A stretch of DNA of 64,000 nucleotides from Aureimonas pseudogalii (GCF_014196835.1 NZ_JACIEK010000001.1:434001-498000); one strand, 5' to 3'. Counted from the first letter of the stretch, positions 49,134 through 60,926 are shown. Numbers and translations are program-made. Notes: generated by a model not told the origin, from the letters alone.

Positions 49134-49703
49134 TCAAGCGATCGACACGGCCCGCAAGAAGCGCAGCCGCGTCTCGCCCATCTCGCGCTCGTCCTCGACG
49201 ACCAGCCCCGCGATCGGCTCGAAGGGCGCCGCCAGTGCCTCCTCCAGCACGAGGAGCGCGCCGGGAGCGAGCCAGCCGCCGGCGAGCGCGCCCGCCAACG
49301 CGGCTTCGCCGAGGCGCCGGCCGTAGGGCGGATCGGCGATCACGAGATCGAAGGGCTCCACCGGGCCGGCGGGGCCGAGCCGCGTCGCGTCGCGCCGGAA
49401 GATCTTGGTGCAGCCGCCCAGCCCGAAGGCTTCGACATTGGTGCGGATGAGGCCGCGCCCCTCCGTGCCCTCCTCCACGAAAAGGCAGAAGCGGGCGCCG
49501 CGCGACACCGCTTCCAGACCGAGCGCGCCGGTGCCGGCGAAGAGGTCGAGCACCCGGGCGCCCTCGAAGCGGAAGCCGAAGCCGTGCTGCAGGATGTCGA
49601 ACAGCGCTCCGCGATGGCGTTCGCTCGTCGGGCGGATGCCTTCGCCCTTCGGCGTGGCGAGGGGGCGGCCCTTCAGGCTGCCCGCGACGATTCGCATCGC
49701 CAT
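49134..49703 (-). CDS. rsmD: 16S rRNA (guanine(966)-N2)-methyltransferase RsmD
   Basis: This 189-residue Rossmann methyltransferase methylates G966 of 16S rRNA with S-adenosylmethionine. The N-terminal MRIVAGSLKGRPL and RPTSERHRGALFDIL, the SAM-binding VLDLFAGTGALGLEA and the catalytic ADPPYG motif are typical. The start could be either of two ATGs six bases apart (49703 or 49697). It starts six bases after the rluB-like gene, so both RNA-modification genes are co-transcribed. Length is normal. Confidence 0.94.
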   Translation of the reverse strand: MAMRIVAGSLKGRPLATPKGEGIRPTSERHRGALFDILQHGFGFRFEGARVLDLFAGTGALGLEAVSRGARFCLFVEEGTEGRGLIRTNVEAFGLGGCTKIFRRDATRLGPAGPVEPFDLVIADPPYGRRLGEAALAGALAGGWLAPGALLVLEEALAAPFEPIAGLVVEDEREMGETRLRFLRAVSIA

Positions 49704-49709
49704 GCCGGA

Positions 49710-52007
49710 TCAGCCCTTCGGGCCGCGACCGCCGCCCCCGCCACGGGGCCGGTCGCCCTGGGGCCGATCCCCGTGTGGGCGATCCCCGCGCGGACGGTCG
49801 CTGCCGGAGCGCTCGCCGCCCCGCGCGCCGAAGCCGCCCGTCCGCTCGCCCGTACGAGGGAAGCGCTTGGCCTTCTCGTCGCGCTCGGCCTTCTTCGCCT
49901 CGCCCACGGCCCGGGCGCCCGGCGCCATCCAGACGTTGGTGGAGCGCTTGGGCTCGTTCAGCGCGGGGCGGCGCGTCGCGCGCGCATCGCCGCCGGCCTC
50001 GCCAGTCCGGTCGTTCGGCCGGTCGTTCGGGCGACGCGGCTTGTCGCCGAAGGTGGGCTTGTCGCGGCCGCCGCCGAAGGCCGGGCGCTCGCGCTTCTCG
50101 AAGGTGCGCCCGCCCCGCTCGCCGCCGTCCGGCTTGTCGCGGAAGGAGCGCGGCGCCTTGGTGTCGAGCCGGCCGAGCGCGTCGTCGCGCTTGGCGGCGC
50201 CGAACTTCTTGCGGTTCGGCGTCGAGTCGGTGGCGCTGATCCACTCACGCTTGGGCTTGGCGCCGCGCTCGGACCGGTCTTCGCTCGCCTCGGTGCGCTT
50301 CGGCGCGACCACCGCCTGGTTGGTGAACTCGTTGACGATGGGCGCGTCAAAGTCGGCGCCCGATTCTTCGATCAGGCGCTCGCCGAGCTGGTCGCGCAGC
50401 ATGCGGCCCTTGATCTCCTGCACCGCGCCTTCGGCGAGATCGCCGAGCTGGAACGGTCCGAACGACAGGCGGATCAGCCGGTTCACGTCGAGCCCGAGAT
50501 GGCCGAGCACGCGCTTGACCTCGCGGTTCTTGCCCTCGCGAAGGCCGAGCGTCAGCCAGACGTTGGAGCCCTGCTCGCGATCGAGCGTCGCCTCGATGGC
50601 GCCGTAGAACACGCCGTCGACGGCGATGCCCTGACGCAGCTCGTCGAGCTGGGCCTGCGTGACCTCGCCGCGGGCCCGCACCCGGTAGCGCCGCAGCCAG
50701 CCCGTGGCCGGAAGTTCGAGGACGCGCGCCAACCCGCCGTCGTTCGTCAGCAGCAGCAGGCCTTCGGTGTTGATGTCGAGGCGCCCGATCGAGAGCACGC
50801 GCGGCATGTCCTCCGGCAGGCGGTCGAACACGGTGGTGCGCCCTTCCGGGTCGCGGTTGGTGGTGACGAGGCCGGCCGGCTTGTGGAAGAGCCAGAGGCG
50901 GGTACGCTCGATCGCCGGCAACGGCTTGCCGTCCACCTCGATGCGGTCGCGCATCGTCACGTCCACCGCCGGGGTGTCGAGCTTGCGTCCGTTCAGCGTG
51001 ATGCGCCCGTCGGCGATCATGCCCTCGGCGTCGCGGCGCGAGGCGACGCCGGCGCGCGCCAGGCGCTTGGCGATGCGCATGGACCCGTCGGACGCGGTCT
51101 CGCCGCCCTCGCGCCGGGCCGGACGCTCGCCGGCCTCGGTGCGCGATTCGCGGCGCGATTCGCGGCGCGGACGCTCCGCCCGGTCGGAGCCTCCCGAACG
51201 CTGCTTGAACTCGCGAGGCTTGCGTGCCTCGCCGGCGACGTCGCCATGCTGCAGCCGGCCGTAGGAGCGCGGACGCGCCTCGCCGCCCTCAGTTCTGGCA
51301 CCGCCATGCGAGAACATGCCGTGCGAGCGGGGCGTGAACGGCTTGTCGCCGCCCTGCCGGGCGGGACGCTCCGCGCCCTCGGGCCGGCGATACGAGCCGC
51401 GCTCGCCGCCGTCCTCACGCTTCACGAACGGCTTGCGCTCGCCCTCGGGCCGCTCGGTGCGCGCCCGGAAGGGCTTGCGCTCGCCGGCCTCGCCGTCGCG
51501 CTTGACGAAGGGCTTGCGCTCGCTCGTTCCAGCACCGCGCTCGCCGCCTTCGCGCTTCACGAAGGGTTTGCGTTCGCCGTCGCCGCGTTCGGTCCGGGGC
51601 CGGAACGTCCGCCCCTCCCCCGCGCCGCCGCCCTCGTGCTTCACGAAAGGCTTGCGCGCGCCCTCGGTCCGCTCGGTGCGCGGCCGGAACGTCCGGCCCT
51701 CGCCGCCACCCGCGCCTTCGCGCTTGACGAACGGCTTGCGCTCGCCCTCGCTGCGTTCGGTTCGGGGCCGGAAGGATCGCTCTCCGTCGCCACGCGGCGC
51801 GCCGGCCGCTCCTGCCGGGCGCGACCGGAACGGCTTGCCCGCGCCCGCGCCGCCCGGCTTGGCCCCGCCGAACGCCGGCTTGCCGCCGCGCGGGCGATCG
51901 CCGCCGCCCGCGCCGCCGCGGGCTCCGCCACCGCCGCTCTTGCCGCCGCCGCTGCGCGGTCCGCCCTTGCCGCCGCCGCGGCGGCCACCGTCGTTCGTGT
52001 CGCTCAT
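49710..52007 (-). CDS. RsuA/RluB-family pseudouridine synthase with long low-complexity tails
   Basis: This 765-residue protein contains a normal 23S rRNA pseudouridine synthase core. It consists of an S4 RNA-binding domain (about residues 310-355) and a RsuA/RluB catalytic domain with SIGRLDINTEGLLLLTNDG, where Asp411 is the catalytic residue, and GLREGKNREVKRVL. The core is embedded between a 305-residue Gly/Arg/Lys-rich N-terminus with imperfect repeats (listed separately) and a 200-residue Arg/Gly/Asp-rich tail ending in GDRPRGGGGGRGPKG. Such tails resemble RNA-binding RGG regions. Other RluB proteins are 250-350 residues; some alphaproteobacterial ones are extended. It is divergent from tadA and overlaps nothing. 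Confidence 0.9.
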   Translation of the reverse strand: MSDTNDGGRRGGGKGGPRSGGGKSGGGGARGGAGGGDRPRGGKPAFGGAKPGGAGAGKPFRSRPAGAAGAPRGDGERSFRPRTERSEGERKPFVKREGAGGGEGRTFRPRTERTEGARKPFVKHEGGGAGEGRTFRPRTERGDGERKPFVKREGGERGAGTSERKPFVKRDGEAGERKPFRARTERPEGERKPFVKREDGGERGSYRRPEGAERPARQGGDKPFTPRSHGMFSHGGARTEGGEARPRSYGRLQHGDVAGEARKPREFKQRSGGSDRAERPRRESRRESRTEAGERPARREGGETASDGSMRIAKRLARAGVASRRDAEGMIADGRITLNGRKLDTPAVDVTMRDRIEVDGKPLPAIERTRLWLFHKPAGLVTTNRDPEGRTTVFDRLPEDMPRVLSIGRLDINTEGLLLLTNDGGLARVLELPATGWLRRYRVRARGEVTQAQLDELRQGIAVDGVFYGAIEATLDREQGSNVWLTLGLREGKNREVKRVLGHLGLDVNRLIRLSFGPFQLGDLAEGAVQEIKGRMLRDQLGERLIEESGADFDAPIVNEFTNQAVVAPKRTEASEDRSERGAKPKREWISATDSTPNRKKFGAAKRDDALGRLDTKAPRSFRDKPDGGERGGRTFEKRERPAFGGGRDKPTFGDKPRRPNDRPNDRTGEAGGDARATRRPALNEPKRSTNVWMAPGARAVGEAKKAERDEKAKRFPRTGERTGGFGARGGERSGSDRPRGDRPHGDRPQGDRPRGGGGGRGPKG
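51399..51785 (-). repeat. Imperfect tandem repeat in the N-terminus of the RluB-like protein
   Basis: Residues 75-203 contain four copies of a unit of about 28-44 residues built from FRPRTER, a short acidic spacer, ERKPFVKREG and a Gly-rich spacer. The third copy has an extra KPFVKRDG. The encoded segment is highly basic and presumably disordered. At DNA level the copies are recognisable but not identical. Confidence 0.8.
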
Positions 52008-52114
52008 CTTTTCGCTATGCCTTGTTTCGGGCGACGCATATCAAAAACCCGTCGACGAAACGAGGGAAACGGCGTGTCCCGCAGGAATTGGATGCCAGCC
52101 AAGGCCGATGGCCC

Positions 52115-52555
52115 GTGAACTGGATGGACGAGGCGCTGACGCAAGCCCATCTCGCCGCCGATCGGGGCGAGACACCGGTCGGCGCCGTGGTGGTGTTCGA
52201 GGAGCGGATCGTCGCCCGCGCCGGCAACGAAACCCGCGCGCTGTTCGACCCGACGGCCCATGCCGAAGTGCTGGCGATCCGCCGCGCCTGCCGGGCGGTC
52301 GGCTGCGAGCGCCTGCCCGGCTTCGATCTCTACGTGACGCTGGAGCCCTGCGCGATGTGCGCGGCGACGATCTCCTTCGCGCGCATCCGCCGGCTCTACT
52401 ACGGCGCGGCGGACGAGAAGGGCGGAGCGGTGGAGCATGGCTCCCGCTTCTACGCCCAGCCGACCTGCCATCACGCGCCGGACGTCTATTCCGGCATCGG
52501 CGAACGGGCGTCCGCCGAGCTTCTTCGCAGCTTCTTCCGGGCCCGGCGGGACTGA
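52115..52555 (+). CDS. tadA: tRNA-specific adenosine deaminase TadA
   Basis: This 146-residue zinc enzyme deaminates adenosine 34 to inosine in tRNA-Arg(ACG). The CDA-fold motifs are clear: TAHAEVLA with zinc-binding His and catalytic Glu, and PCAMC with the two zinc cysteines. I start at GTG 52115, ten bases after AAGG; ATG 52124 (143 residues) is an alternative, and the longer upstream frame reaches back toward the rluB start region. It is divergent from rluB, a common rhizobial arrangement, and convergent with a lipoprotein gene. Confidence 0.92.
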   Translation: MNWMDEALTQAHLAADRGETPVGAVVVFEERIVARAGNETRALFDPTAHAEVLAIRRACRAVGCERLPGFDLYVTLEPCAMCAATISFARIRRLYYGAADEKGGAVEHGSRFYAQPTCHHAPDVYSGIGERASAELLRSFFRARRD

Positions 52556-52575
52556 CGCTGGCGGCCGGGAAACGA

Positions 52576-53244
52576 TCAGAACGGCCAGAGGCTCTTCAGC
52601 TTGGAGCCGACGCTCGTGGTGCCCTTCATGCGGCGCTCCTTGACCTCCTCGTCGTCGCCCTGCACGCCCACTGGCGCGGTGGCGGCCGGCGCGCGATAGG
52701 CGAGCGGTGGCTCGGAGAGGTAGCGGCGCACCTCGGGGCTGCCCTGGCGGGTGTTCTTGGCAGCGTCGGTGGCCGCGACGCGTTGGCCCGCCATCGCCTT
52801 GGGGTCGAGCCAGCTGTTCTCCATGTCGGTGCGGCGCCCGACCGTCGAGCTCTGCACGGAACGCTCCACCGGGATGCCGTCCTTGGCCGCGGTCATGTAG
52901 CCGACCGGCAGCGGGGTGTCGGGATCGGGCGCGGCGGCCTGCAGGCGGGCGCTGCGCCGCTCCGGCGATTCCGGCCAGTCGGCGTCGTTGGCCGCCGATA
53001 CGGACTCGCTCGGCGGCGGCAGCGCGCCGATGGTCTTGGGCTTCACCAGTTCGGGCCGCGGCGCGTAGCTGGGGCGGGCGCCGCCGGTCGAGCCGAGCGA
53101 GACGATGTTGTCGAGATCGCTGAAGAGCTGGCCGCCCTGCGACTTGCCGGTGCCGTAGGTCGGCCCCATGCATCCGGCCAGCGTCATCGCGCAGATGCCG
53201 AGGAGCGCGGCACGAACACCCACGCGGATGAGATCAGACGTCAT
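52576..53244 (-). CDS. Hypothetical lipoprotein
   Basis: This 222-residue protein has a classic lipobox: a basic start, a hydrophobic core and LAGC with Cys25, so it should be lipid-anchored in the periplasm. The rest is Pro/Ser/Ala-rich and has no domain that I recognise; it ends with KLKSLWPF. ATG 53244 was chosen because it begins the signal sequence. It follows ileS (187 bases) on the minus strand at the position where lspA is often found, and converges on tadA. The role is unknown. An outer-membrane or cell-envelope function is only suggested by its anchor. Confidence 0.8.
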   Translation of the reverse strand: MTSDLIRVGVRAALLGICAMTLAGCMGPTYGTGKSQGGQLFSDLDNIVSLGSTGGARPSYAPRPELVKPKTIGALPPPSESVSAANDADWPESPERRSARLQAAAPDPDTPLPVGYMTAAKDGIPVERSVQSSTVGRRTDMENSWLDPKAMAGQRVAATDAAKNTRQGSPEVRRYLSEPPLAYRAPAATAPVGVQGDDEEVKERRMKGTTSVGSKLKSLWPF

Positions 53245-53430
53245 GCTCAGCAGTTCCCCTCGTGGCGCGATCGACCGGCCCTCTGGACAAGGGTTCGCCG
53301 CAGCTTTATCTCGCGCCATCCCACGACAATCCGGCGAATTTGCGAGCCCTCCTGTAGGCGAGACCGCCTCGTCTGTCCAGAAACGGCGCGCGGGGCGAGG
53401 CGAGGCTACGACCGCCCCCTCGCCTCGTCG

Positions 53431-56400
53431 TCAGGCGGCGTCCCGCTCGACCGCCAGTTCGCGCAGCGCGTCGGCATCGCGCGGCGTCACGTCGGGGAAC
53501 TCCGGGTCGGACCCGACGTCGGGCGAGATCTTCCAGGAGCGCGCGCATTTGCGCCCCTCGGCGCGCGCCGGCGTCACGGCGATGCCGGGCGTGTCGGCCA
53601 GATGGAACGCCGTCTCGGGCGCGGACTCGGCCGAGATCGCGATGTCGCTGGTGATCGCGATCTCGGCGAGATCGACGCCCGCCAGCAGCGCGCGAAGCTC
53701 GGCATCCTCGACATGGACGACCGGGGCGGCTTCGAGCGACGAGCCGATCCGCTTGGCGCGGCGCTCCTCTTCCAGCGCGCCGGTGACGACGCGGCGCACG
53801 CGGCGGATCTTCGCCCACCGTGCCGCCAGCGCCTCGTCGCGCCAAGCGGGATCGCAGGGGCGGAAGGCTTCGAGATGCACCGAGCGCGCGGCGGGATAGC
53901 GCGACAGCCACGCCTCCTCGGTGGTGAAGGGCAGCAGGGGCGCCAGCCACGTCACCAGCCGATCGAACAGGATGCGCACCACCTGCAGCGACGCCTTGCG
54001 GCGGGTCGAGGACGGCGCGTCGCAGTAGAGCGCGTCCTTGCGGATGTCGAAATAGAAGGCGGAAAGCTCCGTCACCGCGAAGTCGAGGAGCGTGCGGGTG
54101 ATGCGCTTGAAGTCGAACGCATCGTAGGCGCGCAGCACCACCTCCTCGATCTCGGCGAGGCGATGCAGCATCAGCCGTTCGATCTCCGGCATCTCCGCCA
54201 GCGACACCTCATCGCCCCGATCGTGCGCGAGCGTGCCGAGCATCCAGCGCACGGTGTTGCGCAGCTTGCGGTAGCTGTCGATGTTCGTCTGCAGGATCGT
54301 CTTGCCGAGCCGCAAATCCTCGGAATAATCGGACGAGACCACCCAGAGGCGCAGGATGTCGGCGCCCGACTGCTTGATCACCTCTTGCGGCGTCACGACG
54401 TTGCCGAGGGACTTCGACATCTTGCGCCCCTCCTCGTCCATCACGAAGCCATGCGTCAGCACGGCGTCGTAGGGCGCGCGGCCGCGGGTGCCGCAGCTTT
54501 CGAGCAGCGAGGAGTGGAACCAGCCGCGATGCTGGTCGGAGCCTTCGAGATAGAGGTCGGCCGGCCATTTCAGGTCGGGACGCTTCTCCAGGCAGAAGGC
54601 GTGCGTTGAGCCCGAATCGAACCAGACGTCGAGGATGTCGCGCACCATGGCCCACCTGGGGCCGTCGTGCTCGACCCCGAGGAACCGCTCCTTGGCGCCC
54701 TCCGCGAACCAGGCGTCGGCACCCTCCTCGGCGAAGGCCTGCGTGATCCGCGCGTTCACCGCCTCGTCCTTCAGGATCTCGCCGTCCTCGTCGACGAAGA
54801 CGCAGATCGGCACGCCCCAGGCGCGCTGGCGCGAGAGCACCCAGTCGGGCCGATCCTGGATCATGCCGCGCAGGCGATTTTGCCCGGAGGCCGGCACGAA
54901 GCGGGTGTCCTCGATCGCCTTGAGCGCGCGGGCGCGCAGCGTGTCGTCACCCTCGGTGAGTCCGCGCTCAGGTGAGCCGTAGCCGCCGAGATCCCGATCC
55001 ATGTGGACGAACCATTGCGGCGTGTTGCGATAGATGATCGGCTTCTTGGAGCGCCAGGAATGCGGGTAGGAATGCTTCAGCCGGCCGCGGGCGAGGAGAT
55101 TGCCGCGCTCGATCAGCGCGGCGATGACGCGCGCGTTGGCGTCGCCCTTCTTGCCCTTGTCGTCGATGACCCGCGCCGCGCCCCCCTCGGCCTCCGGCCC
55201 GAAGCCCGGCGCGTCCTTGGTGTAGAAGCCGTCGTCATCGACGGTGAAGGGGATGGCGGTGTCGATGCCGCGCGCAGCGAGATCGCGGCGGGCGTCCACG
55301 AAGGCCTCGAAATCCTCGCGGCCATGACCGGGCGCGGTGTGCACGAAGCCGGTGCCCGCGTCCTGCGTCACATGCGCGCCGAACAGCAGCGGCACCGCGA
55401 ACTCGTAGCCGCCGCCGAACCCCTTCAGCGGGTGATCGACGACGAGCGCCGCGAGATCCTCGGCCCTGACGTCGGCAACCCGCTGGAACCCGTCCGACCC
55501 GACGCGCGCCTTGGCGAACACGTCGGCGGCCAAGGCGTCGGCGAGCAGAAACCGCTCGCCCGACCGGGCCCAGCGCGGCTGCTCGGCATCGTCCGGCGCC
55601 GTCACCTCGTAGAGACCGTAGGCGATCTTCGGGTTGAAGGTGATCGCGCGATTGCCGGGCATGGTCCACGGGGTCGTCGTCCAGATGACGACGGAAGCGT
55701 CCTTAAGTTCGTTCGCCTCATCCACGCTTCGACTATTGCCGCCCGTATCAGACAGCCAAGCAGCCTTCATTTCGGTTGGAACGTTCCGAACCGGAAACTT
55801 CACCCACACAGTATCCGACTCGTAGTCATGATACTCGACCTCGGCCTCGGCGAGCGCGGTCTTCTCGACCACCGACCACATGATCGGCTTCGAGCCGCGA
55901 TAGAGCTGGCCGCTCATGGCGAACTTCAGGAGTTCGCCGGCGATCACCGACTCGGCCCCGAAGTTCATCGTCAGATAGGGGTCCTTGAAGTCGCCCTCGA
56001 CGCCGAGGCGGCGGAACTCGGCCGACTGCACGCCCACCCAGTGCGCGGCGAACTCGCGGCACTCGGCGCGGAACTCGTTGATCGGAACCGCGTCCTTGTC
56101 GCGCCCCTTCGCGCGGTAGGCCTCCTCGATCTTCCACTCGATCGGCAGGCCGTGGCAGTCCCAGCCCGGCACGTAGTTGGCGTCGAAGCCGCGCATCTGG
56201 AAGGAGCGGGTGATCGCGTCCTTCAGCACCTTGTTCAGCGCGTGGCCGATATGGAGGTTACCGTTGGCATAGGGCGGGCCGTCGTGGAGCACGTATTTCG
56301 GCCGCCCCGCCGATTCACGGCGCAGCGTACCGTAGAGATCCATCTCGTCCCAGCGCGCGATCCAGGCGGGCTCGGCCTGCGGCAGGCCGGCGCGCATCGG

Positions 56401-56469
56401 AAACTCGGTCTCGGGCAGGAAGAGCGTCTGCGAATAGTCGGTCTCGGGGGTCGTCGGGGCGTCGGTCAT
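53431..56469 (-). CDS. ileS: Isoleucine--tRNA ligase
   Basis: This 1012-residue class I aminoacyl-tRNA synthetase charges tRNA-Ile. HIGH (residues 73-76) in [12 protein letters not shown] and KMSKS near residue 682 bracket the active site, with the CP1 editing domain between them (WTTTPWT region about 260). The C-terminus is short and has no clear zinc-finger cysteines of the E. coli type. ATG 56469 gives MTDAPTTPE, a usual alphaproteobacterial start. Residues about 210-260 are encoded by a segment with much lower GC than its surroundings and include an unusual hydrophilic insert (see findings). ribF lies upstream on the same strand. Confidence 0.95.
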   Translation of the reverse strand: MTDAPTTPETDYSQTLFLPETEFPMRAGLPQAEPAWIARWDEMDLYGTLRRESAGRPKYVLHDGPPYANGNLHIGHALNKVLKDAITRSFQMRGFDANYVPGWDCHGLPIEWKIEEAYRAKGRDKDAVPINEFRAECREFAAHWVGVQSAEFRRLGVEGDFKDPYLTMNFGAESVIAGELLKFAMSGQLYRGSKPIMWSVVEKTALAEAEVEYHDYESDTVWVKFPVRNVPTEMKAAWLSDTGGNSRSVDEANELKDASVVIWTTTPWTMPGNRAITFNPKIAYGLYEVTAPDDAEQPRWARSGERFLLADALAADVFAKARVGSDGFQRVADVRAEDLAALVVDHPLKGFGGGYEFAVPLLFGAHVTQDAGTGFVHTAPGHGREDFEAFVDARRDLAARGIDTAIPFTVDDDGFYTKDAPGFGPEAEGGAARVIDDKGKKGDANARVIAALIERGNLLARGRLKHSYPHSWRSKKPIIYRNTPQWFVHMDRDLGGYGSPERGLTEGDDTLRARALKAIEDTRFVPASGQNRLRGMIQDRPDWVLSRQRAWGVPICVFVDEDGEILKDEAVNARITQAFAEEGADAWFAEGAKERFLGVEHDGPRWAMVRDILDVWFDSGSTHAFCLEKRPDLKWPADLYLEGSDQHRGWFHSSLLESCGTRGRAPYDAVLTHGFVMDEEGRKMSKSLGNVVTPQEVIKQSGADILRLWVVSSDYSEDLRLGKTILQTNIDSYRKLRNTVRWMLGTLAHDRGDEVSLAEMPEIERLMLHRLAEIEEVVLRAYDAFDFKRITRTLLDFAVTELSAFYFDIRKDALYCDAPSSTRRKASLQVVRILFDRLVTWLAPLLPFTTEEAWLSRYPAARSVHLEAFRPCDPAWRDEALAARWAKIRRVRRVVTGALEEERRAKRIGSSLEAAPVVHVEDAELRALLAGVDLAEIAITSDIAISAESAPETAFHLADTPGIAVTPARAEGRKCARSWKISPDVGSDPEFPDVTPRDADALRELAVERDAA

Positions 56470-56716
56470 CTCGGATTCTTCGCGGAAGGCGCCGCGCATC
56501 AGGGGCGGCGCAACCCCTCGGCGGGGTCGAATGGAAAAAGGCTCTTGCGGGAAGGCGCGGCGTCTCGTCCCGGCCTTCGCCCTCGCGGCTAGTGCAGCGC
56601 GAGCGACGAAGCCGGGCGGATAATTCGGGCCGCGAAGGGCGGCAGGCGGGCGCCGGGTTCCATGAGCGGGTTCTCTAGCAATCGCCGCGTGGGGATCAAA
56701 GCCTTTTCGCGCAGTG

Positions 56717-57709
56717 TCAGAAGGCGATGCGGGCGTCGAGGGCCGAGAGCGGACGGGCGCCGGCGAGCAGCGCCCTCGCCTCGTCGCGGTCCCGATCCAT
56801 CTGCGCCACCAGCGCCTCGACCCCGTCGAACTTCTCCTCGCCGCGCAGATAGGCGAAGAGCGAGACGCTCGCGGTCTCGCCGTAGAGATCGCCCGCGAAG
56901 TCGAAGAGGAAGGTCTCGAACAGCGCGTGGCCGTTGTCGAAGGTCGGCCGGCGCCCGAAGCTCGCGACGCCGTCGTGCAGCGTGCCGTCGGCCCGGCGCA
57001 GCCGCACGGCGTAGATCCCATGGGCGAGCATCGCGTCCTCGTCCAGCGCCATGTTGGCGGTGGGATAGCCGAGCGTGCGGCCGAGCTTGGCACCGTGCCG
57101 GATCTCGCCCGAAAACGTCCAGCGATAGCCGAGCAGCGCGGCAGCCGCCGCCACGTCGCCGTTCATCAGGTCCTCGCGGATGCGCGAGGAGGAGACGGGA
57201 ATGCCGCCCTCGTCGGCGAAGGGCGGCACCTCGGTGACGCCGAAGCCGAGCGCCGGGCCGCGCTCGGCGAGAAAGGCGCCGTCGCCCTGCCGGCGCGCGC
57301 CGAAGCGGAAGTCGAAGCCGACGACCACATGGGCGGCGCCGAGATCGCGCGCCAGCGTCTCGGCGACGAAGGCTTGCGCGGGATGGGCGGCGTAGGCGAG
57401 GTCGAAGGGCTGCTCCACGACGGCGTCGAAGCCGAGCGCTTCCAGAAGCCGCGCCTTCATCGGCGCCGGCGTCAGGCGCGGCACGGGATGGGCGGGGCGG
57501 AAGACGGTGCGCGGATGCGGCTCGAAGGTGAGGCACACGAGCGGGCGCGCCTCGCTCGACGCCCGCTCGGCCGCCGTCTCCAGCACCTGCTGGTGGCCGC
57601 GATGGACGCCGTCGAAATTGCCGATCGCCACCACGGCGCCGCGCAAGTCTGCCGGCAAGGCGGCAGCGCCCGCGATCCGCCGAAGGGTCGTGGTGCCGGC
57701 GTCGCTCAT
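56717..57709 (-). CDS. ribF: Bifunctional riboflavin kinase / FAD synthetase
   Basis: This 330-residue enzyme converts riboflavin to FMN and then FAD. The N-terminal FAD synthetase nucleotidyltransferase has [12 protein letters not shown] (about residues 29-40) and SSSRIREDL. The C-terminal riboflavin kinase domain has GYPTANM with the Thr/Asn that bind Mg-ATP. ATG 57709 overlaps the previous gene by four bases (ATGA), so the two are translationally coupled. ileS follows after 247 bases, a pairing common in bacteria. Length is normal. Confidence 0.95.
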   Translation of the reverse strand: MSDAGTTTLRRIAGAAALPADLRGAVVAIGNFDGVHRGHQQVLETAAERASSEARPLVCLTFEPHPRTVFRPAHPVPRLTPAPMKARLLEALGFDAVVEQPFDLAYAAHPAQAFVAETLARDLGAAHVVVGFDFRFGARRQGDGAFLAERGPALGFGVTEVPPFADEGGIPVSSSRIREDLMNGDVAAAAALLGYRWTFSGEIRHGAKLGRTLGYPTANMALDEDAMLAHGIYAVRLRRADGTLHDGVASFGRRPTFDNGHALFETFLFDFAGDLYGETASVSLFAYLRGEEKFDGVEALVAQMDRDRDEARALLAGARPLSALDARIAF

Positions 57710-58563
57710 CGCAGCGCGGGCTGGACGAAGCGGGCGTGCAGCCCGTGGGTGCGCAGCGCCGCGGCGATGGCCTCCGGCCGCCCCTCCGCCGGCGCCAGCT
57801 CGTCGCGGTGGATGCCGTCGGCGACGAAGAGGCAGTCGGCGTCGATGCCGTTGGCGCCTTTCACGTCGGTGAACATGCCGTCGCCGATGCAGAGAATGCG
57901 GGGCTGAACTTCGGCGAGCAGCGCGCGCGCCACGTCGTAGATCGGCGCATGCGGCTTGCCGGCGAGATGCACGGTGCAGCCCATCTCGGCATAGACGGCC
58001 GCGAGCGCGCCAGCGCAGTAGATCAGCCGTTCGCCCCTGTGCACGACGATGTCGGGATTGGCGCAGATCATCGGCAGGCCTCGGGCCGAGAGCCGCGCGA
58101 GGAGGTCGCGGTAGTCGTCCGGCGTCTCCTCCTCGTCCTGCGTCAGCCCGGTCGCGACGACGACCTTCGCGCGGGCCTCGTCGGCGAAGTCGAGCGCCAG
58201 CCCGTCGAAGAGGTCGCGGTCGCGCACGGCGCCGATGTGGAAGACCTGCGCGGGCCCGGCGGCGATGAGGGCGCGCGTCGCGTCGCCCGAGGTGACGATG
58301 GCGTCATAGGCGTCATGCGAGACGCCGAGCGCGTCGAGCTGGGCGCGTACGCCGGCAGCCGGTCGCGGCGAATTGGTGAGGAGCACGACGCGCGGCCCCG
58401 AAGCCCGCGCCTCGATCAGCGCGGCTTCGGCCTGCGGATTCTTGGCGACGCCGTCGTGCACGACGCCCCAGACGTCGCAGAACAGGGCGTCGTAGCGCTT
58501 CGCGACATCCGCCAGCCGGGCGATCGATTCGAGCGCGCTGGACCCGTCCGTGTCTGTCGTCAT
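57706..58563 (-). CDS. TIGR01459-type HAD-superfamily class IIA hydrolase
   Basis: This 285-residue protein follows the HAD class IIA plan: motif I CDVWGVVHDG with nucleophile Asp30, motif II LLTNSPR, a C2 cap domain, the Lys in AGKPHAPIYDVA and motif IV IGDGMFTDVKGAN. The second Asp of the usual DxD in motif I is Trp32. It is known in the family annotated TIGR01459, but its substrate has not been established. It overlaps ribF by four bases, so it may have a role connected with flavin or sugar phosphates. It is the first gene of this minus-strand run. Confidence 0.88.
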   Translation of the reverse strand: MTTDTDGSSALESIARLADVAKRYDALFCDVWGVVHDGVAKNPQAEAALIEARASGPRVVLLTNSPRPAAGVRAQLDALGVSHDAYDAIVTSGDATRALIAAGPAQVFHIGAVRDRDLFDGLALDFADEARAKVVVATGLTQDEEETPDDYRDLLARLSARGLPMICANPDIVVHRGERLIYCAGALAAVYAEMGCTVHLAGKPHAPIYDVARALLAEVQPRILCIGDGMFTDVKGANGIDADCLFVADGIHRDELAPAEGRPEAIAAALRTHGLHARFVQPALR

Positions 58564-58764
58564 CGCCCGCCATCCTCGCTGCCGCCGACGACGCGCCGGC
58601 TTGACGGGCGATATCGGGTCGGGCGGGGACGGGTCAAGCGAGGGCCCCGATTCCCCCGTGATCGGCCGCTAACGTCATGGTCGGCAGGGGCCAGAAGAGC
58701 TCCACGAGATGACCGGCGGATGAGCGCAAACCCTGCGAAGCTTTCGTGAAACCTGTCGCGAACC

Positions 58765-58793
58765 TTGACAGGAGCCGCCGGGATCGCCTATCT
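58765..58793 (+). promoter_or_regulatory. groESL promoter (sigma-70-like)
   Basis: TTGACA at 58765-58770 and CTATCT at 58788-58793 are separated by 17 bases, an excellent match for the alphaproteobacterial vegetative consensus. The CIRCE operator starts nine bases further on, so HrcA would block the transcription start. Overlap with a sigma-32 promoter is possible. Confidence 0.65.
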
Positions 58794-58802
58794 CCCGCTT
58801 TG

Positions 58803-58829
58803 TTAGCACTCCTCGAAAGAGAGTGCCAA
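58803..58829 (+). promoter_or_regulatory. CIRCE element (HrcA operator)
   Basis: TTAGCACTC, nine bases, then GAGTGCCAA: this matches the CIRCE consensus TTAGCACTC-N9-GAGTGCTAA with one mismatch. HrcA binding here would repress groESL at normal temperature. Confidence 0.92.
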
Positions 58830-58893
58830 AGATCCCGGGGACGGGTGCCGCTCAGGGCCCGCTCCTCTATCAGCCAAGGAAGGTTCGATCCAG

Positions 58894-60926
<2,033 letters not shown>

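Larger units (their letters stand above)
58564..58893. other. Intergenic region upstream of groESL
   Basis: This 330-base divergent region carries the groESL promoter and CIRCE operator listed separately, and must also contain the promoter of the minus-strand HAD-ribF genes near 58570-58700. I saw no additional gene. Confidence 0.55.

Noticed and set aside
51316-54609. A 1097-residue plus-strand frame across rluB, tadA, the lipoprotein and ileS
   Set aside because: It crosses several real genes and has the composition of a shadow frame; no domain is seen.
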